Source: Larix sibirica
Taxonomy: Eukaryota > Streptophyta > Pinopsida > Pinales > Pinaceae
Length of the DNA stretch: 10,380 nucleotides
Assembly (NCBI GenBank): GCA_004151065.3
Contig: NWUY0300008720.1
Span: forward strand, 70,602 to 80,981
Direction: 5' to 3'
In this document: positions 8,441 to 10,380 of the stretch, one piece after another
How the letters are laid out: every line of letters starts with the position of its first letter
Position numbering within the stretch: the first letter of the stretch is position 1
Made by a program: the position numbers and the translations under genes
Notes under the pieces: generated by a model
Told to the model about the DNA's origin: nothing
The model's input: only the letters and a program-made list of their open reading frames with translations
The model's database searches: none

Positions 8441-9000
8441 AGAGCCTCCCTTGGTGTGCTTTTCATCCCACAACCACTTTTTGCAATTTTTTTATGATCC
8501 ATCTTTCAACAATAATGACATTTAAATATATTTTGATCACTTGATTCATCTGTGCTTCCTTGACTTCTTCTTCCATCATTATTTCAATCAAACTTTCCCT
8601 TGTTCTTGAGGTTTACTGCCAATTGTTGTTCTAAACTTGTAACTGTATTTTCATCATTGAACTAATTTTTCCACTTGAAGGTCTTGACCAAAAATAGCTT
8701 TGCCATTGCTCACAATCTCTCCTTCTTTAGGCTCCTAAGACATTGTTGTTTTGTCATTCATGAAATCAATGATCCCCAGGCTACCTTTTCTTGACCATTG
8801 TTCTTCCATTAGAGTTGTATGCAAAGGACTTCTTGAGGTTTTTCTTTCTTCATATCCTCGACAATTTTAGTAATTAATGTCTAATAATCTATTGGTTGCA
8901 ATGAATTCTAATATAATTATGTGTGTTTTTGTGTTTATTCCCACAATGTTGATAGTATAGTGGAAAATTTTGGCCAAAAGCTCATCTTGCTATTTCATGA
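8441..9000 (-). pseudogene. Copia gag with broken CCHC zinc knuckle
   Basis: Gag would form the particle and bind the RNA. The C-terminal zinc knuckle is readable as CHYC-stop-KMDHKK then CKKW (8483-8520): the three Cys and the His are kept, but a TGA (8506-8508) lies inside and a one-base shift is needed before the last Cys. Upstream, GSTDESSDQNIFK and ENTVTSLEQQLAVNLKNKGK, and further back GKAIFGQDLQVEK, are consistent with the spacer before copia zinc knuckles. The N-terminal half (above about 8820) is too eroded to align by eye, and no start codon can be chosen. Confidence 0.75.
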
Positions 9001-9045
9001 AAAGAAAAAAATATAGCCACAGTCCAATGGGGAATTGGAAGCCTA

Positions 9046-9056
9046 CTCCAATACCA
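9046..9056 (-). other. Primer-binding site (initiator-Met tRNA type), decayed
   Basis: The minus strand reads TGGTATTGGAG, compared with TGGTATCAGAG complementary to the 3' end of plant initiator-Met tRNA. The two differences (C to T and A to G) are transitions. It lies just upstream of gag and two bases after a TATCA that would close the 5' LTR, the normal copia arrangement. Confidence 0.7.
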
Positions 9057-9058
9057 AT

Positions 9059-9300
9059 TGATATGGAATATAACAACATTAGTATCTCAAAACCAATAGA
9101 GTTATATTTCTATTGTTAGTAATTCATCCTTTTGCATATAATCATCTTCTATATATATGCATACATGATAGGGATGTCATGTTTGACCATGCCTCTTTCT
9201 TTATATAATTAAATGTTTGTTTATTTCATAAATTTTCAATAATCCAATGAACTAGGTTCAATGACTTTGATTATATACAAAATCTATCTTGTAGGAGTAC
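9059..9300 (-). repeat. Candidate 5' LTR, start unresolved
   Basis: A 5' LTR is expected just above the PBS. The minus strand ends ...CATATCA at 9059, followed by a two-base spacer and the PBS, which fits an LTR end. A TATA-like motif lies at 9150-9158, in a local context (ATGACATC...TCATG...ATAGAAGAT) resembling the same part of the 3' LTR. Elsewhere I cannot align the two, and the TGTTAGAATATAAATG start of the 3' LTR is not found above 9060. It may be a highly diverged LTR, an LTR of another subfamily, or flank after loss of the true LTR. The upper limit of 9300 is arbitrary. Confidence 0.35.
9150..9158 (-). promoter_or_regulatory. TATA-like box of candidate 5' LTR
   Basis: The minus strand reads TATATATAGAAGATG, about 95 bp before the proposed LTR end. 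The following AGAAGAT also follows the TATA box of the 3' LTR, which supports a shared promoter origin. The surrounding sequence is AT-rich, so chance remains possible. Confidence 0.4.
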
Positions 9301-10184
9301 ATCTCCAATGTCCCCTATTTTACCATTTGTAAGACCGATTTACGATAAATATATTTTATCTCTGTATTTTCCATATCTTTTGTAGAGAGCAATTGAGCCT
9401 ACACCATCGCTAGAATTCAAAGCAATAGCAATGACCCAATACGATGGTGAGTTTTTAAAACATGGATGAGGATGCATACATATATGAAGACAAGGCCTTG
9501 AGGCACATGGTCATGAGATACCTTCACCAAGTGAGGGTCAGATAAGAGATGAAGATTCAAGTATCACATCATTTCTAAAAAATAATTTAAAATCTTCATA
9601 ATTGATCATTGTGAGCAACTCAGTTGATGATGAGGTGATCACATGTAATCCTTGAGCCACAATAGCAAGAATTGGGGGAAAAATTGAGTTGAAATAGGTA
9701 TAAAATTCCACACACATCATTTAATATATAATGCTATGGAGATGAGGATCTTCCATACCACTTGAAAAGTACATATAAGAATGGAGTTAATCATTAACTA
9801 CACCTAGCATGGACACCTTCAAAATCACTTATAAGAGTTTTTAAGAATTTTCTTTTCGGAAATGTAAATATATCATAAAACATGTAATAGTATAAAAGAA
9901 AATATGAGAATTTTCACTTTAACTATTGTGATGGATGGAAATATAAAAGGATATTTAACTAGCATGATGGATGAAAAAAGAAAAAAGATGCTGCATATTT
10001 GATCATAAATTATGGCCCTCAATTATGGTGAATGGAAAAAAATAACTACATATATAAATTTAACACAATAACTTATGATTTATTTATGCAACCTTTAATC
10101 AATAAAAAAATAAAATGAAAATAAATAATATGTTGAATTTGTAATCAAAAGTTTTTCCTCATTGTGAACTTATTGAATTTACCA
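9301..10184. other. AT-rich intergenic DNA, no gene seen
   Basis: No recognisable coding motif, RNA gene or mobile-element hallmark is visible on either strand. A 60-codon minus-strand frame at 9538-9720 has no family resemblance and no support. The stretch becomes more A/T-rich toward 10000 and beyond. Confidence 0.6.
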
Positions 10185-10256
10185 AATAATAGTGAAATAT
10201 ATTATATTTATATTTAAAATAATAATAGTAAAAATATATTATATTTATATTTAAAA
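10185..10256. repeat. 36-bp tandem duplication, AT-rich
   Basis: A unit beginning aataatagt and ending tatatttatatttaaaa occurs at 10185-10219 and again at 10221-10256, with one T between and two or three differences or a one-base length change in the A-run. Only A, T and an occasional G occur. It probably arose by replication slippage. Confidence 0.85.
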
Positions 10257-10380
10257 AAATTCGTTAATTTTTTTAATTATATCTAATATTTTAAACTTTA
10301 TTTTTTTTCTTATCAATTATATAACAAATATTTAAATTTTTTTAAAATTATAATTTCAATATAACATGAATCACCCATGG
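10257..10380. other. Very AT-rich tail
   Basis: Runs of A and T dominate, including poly-T of six to eight bases and taattttttttaat-like partial palindromes. There is no gene. Such DNA could act as a matrix-attachment or nucleosome-poor region, but nothing in the sequence proves it. Confidence 0.5.

Larger units (their letters stand above)
4334..9060 (-). mobile_element. Degenerate Ty1/copia retrotransposon
   Basis: Domain order on the minus strand is gag, protease, integrase, reverse transcriptase, RNase H, which defines the copia superfamily (integrase before RT; gypsy has the opposite order). A PBS-like site is at 9046-9056 and a polypurine tract at 4596-4604. The reading frame is broken by many in-frame stops and several frameshifts, so no polyprotein can be made. 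About 0.76 kb of foreign sequence and one N interrupt RNase H. The pol C-terminus, polypurine tract and LTR start are still joined normally at 4590-4664. The outer boundaries are uncertain: the 3' LTR end at 4334 rests only on a TG...CA pattern, and the 5' LTR is unresolved. The element is inactive in itself, though it could be mobilised or transcribed in fragments. Confidence 0.9.

Noticed and set aside
9538-9720. 60-codon minus-strand frame
   Set aside because: It is short, matches no family, and lies in gene-free AT-rich DNA.

Overview
The window looks like nuclear DNA of a plant with a repeat-rich genome. It is AT-rich, contains a decayed Ty1/copia retrotransposon of plant type (PBS resembling the initiator-Met tRNA complement, order gag-PR-IN-RT-RNase H) and has long gene-free stretches. 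A conifer or other large-genome seed plant would fit, but nothing here fixes the taxon. I see no intact cellular gene, no tRNA or rRNA and no CRISPR array. Two single N bases (1487 and 4666) both sit exactly where the sequence changes character, so they are probably contig joins or assembly gaps.

Left part (1-4376): a direct repeat of about 1.49 kb is present twice, at 1-1486 and 2891-4376, at a constant offset of 2890 bp with no indel. An 844-bp block (85-928) is identical in both copies, while the last 400 bp differ by about 4%. The 1.4-kb spacer holds no recognisable gene. It has a short tandem repeat (1522-1588) and a stem-loop (2861-2889) that ends one base before the second copy starts.

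Middle part (about 4334-9060, minus strand): a dead Ty1/copia element. Reading down in coordinate it has a PBS-like site (9046-9056), gag with a broken CCHC zinc knuckle (8483-8520), protease with DSGAS (8321-8335), GAG-pre-integrase and integrase (about 7140-8072), reverse transcriptase with an intact YVDD (6151-6162), RNase H (5428-5710), the last 25 codons of pol (4590-4664), a polypurine tract (4596-4604) and a 3' LTR starting at 4595. Stops and frameshifts break every domain. About 0.76 kb of foreign, GC-richer, partly gene-like sequence (4667 to about 5427) sits inside the RNase H domain, between its third-Asp region and the pol C-terminus.

Right part (9061-10380): 9059 to about 9300 is the expected place of the 5' LTR and has a TATA-like box, but it matches the 3' LTR only around that box. 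The rest is AT-rich and gene-free, with a 36-bp tandem duplication near the end.

No working gene system was found. The items most worth a second look are the mosaic direct repeat with a hairpin at its edge and with the LTR tail included in both copies, the unidentified gene-like insert in RNase H, and the mismatch between the two ends of the copia element.
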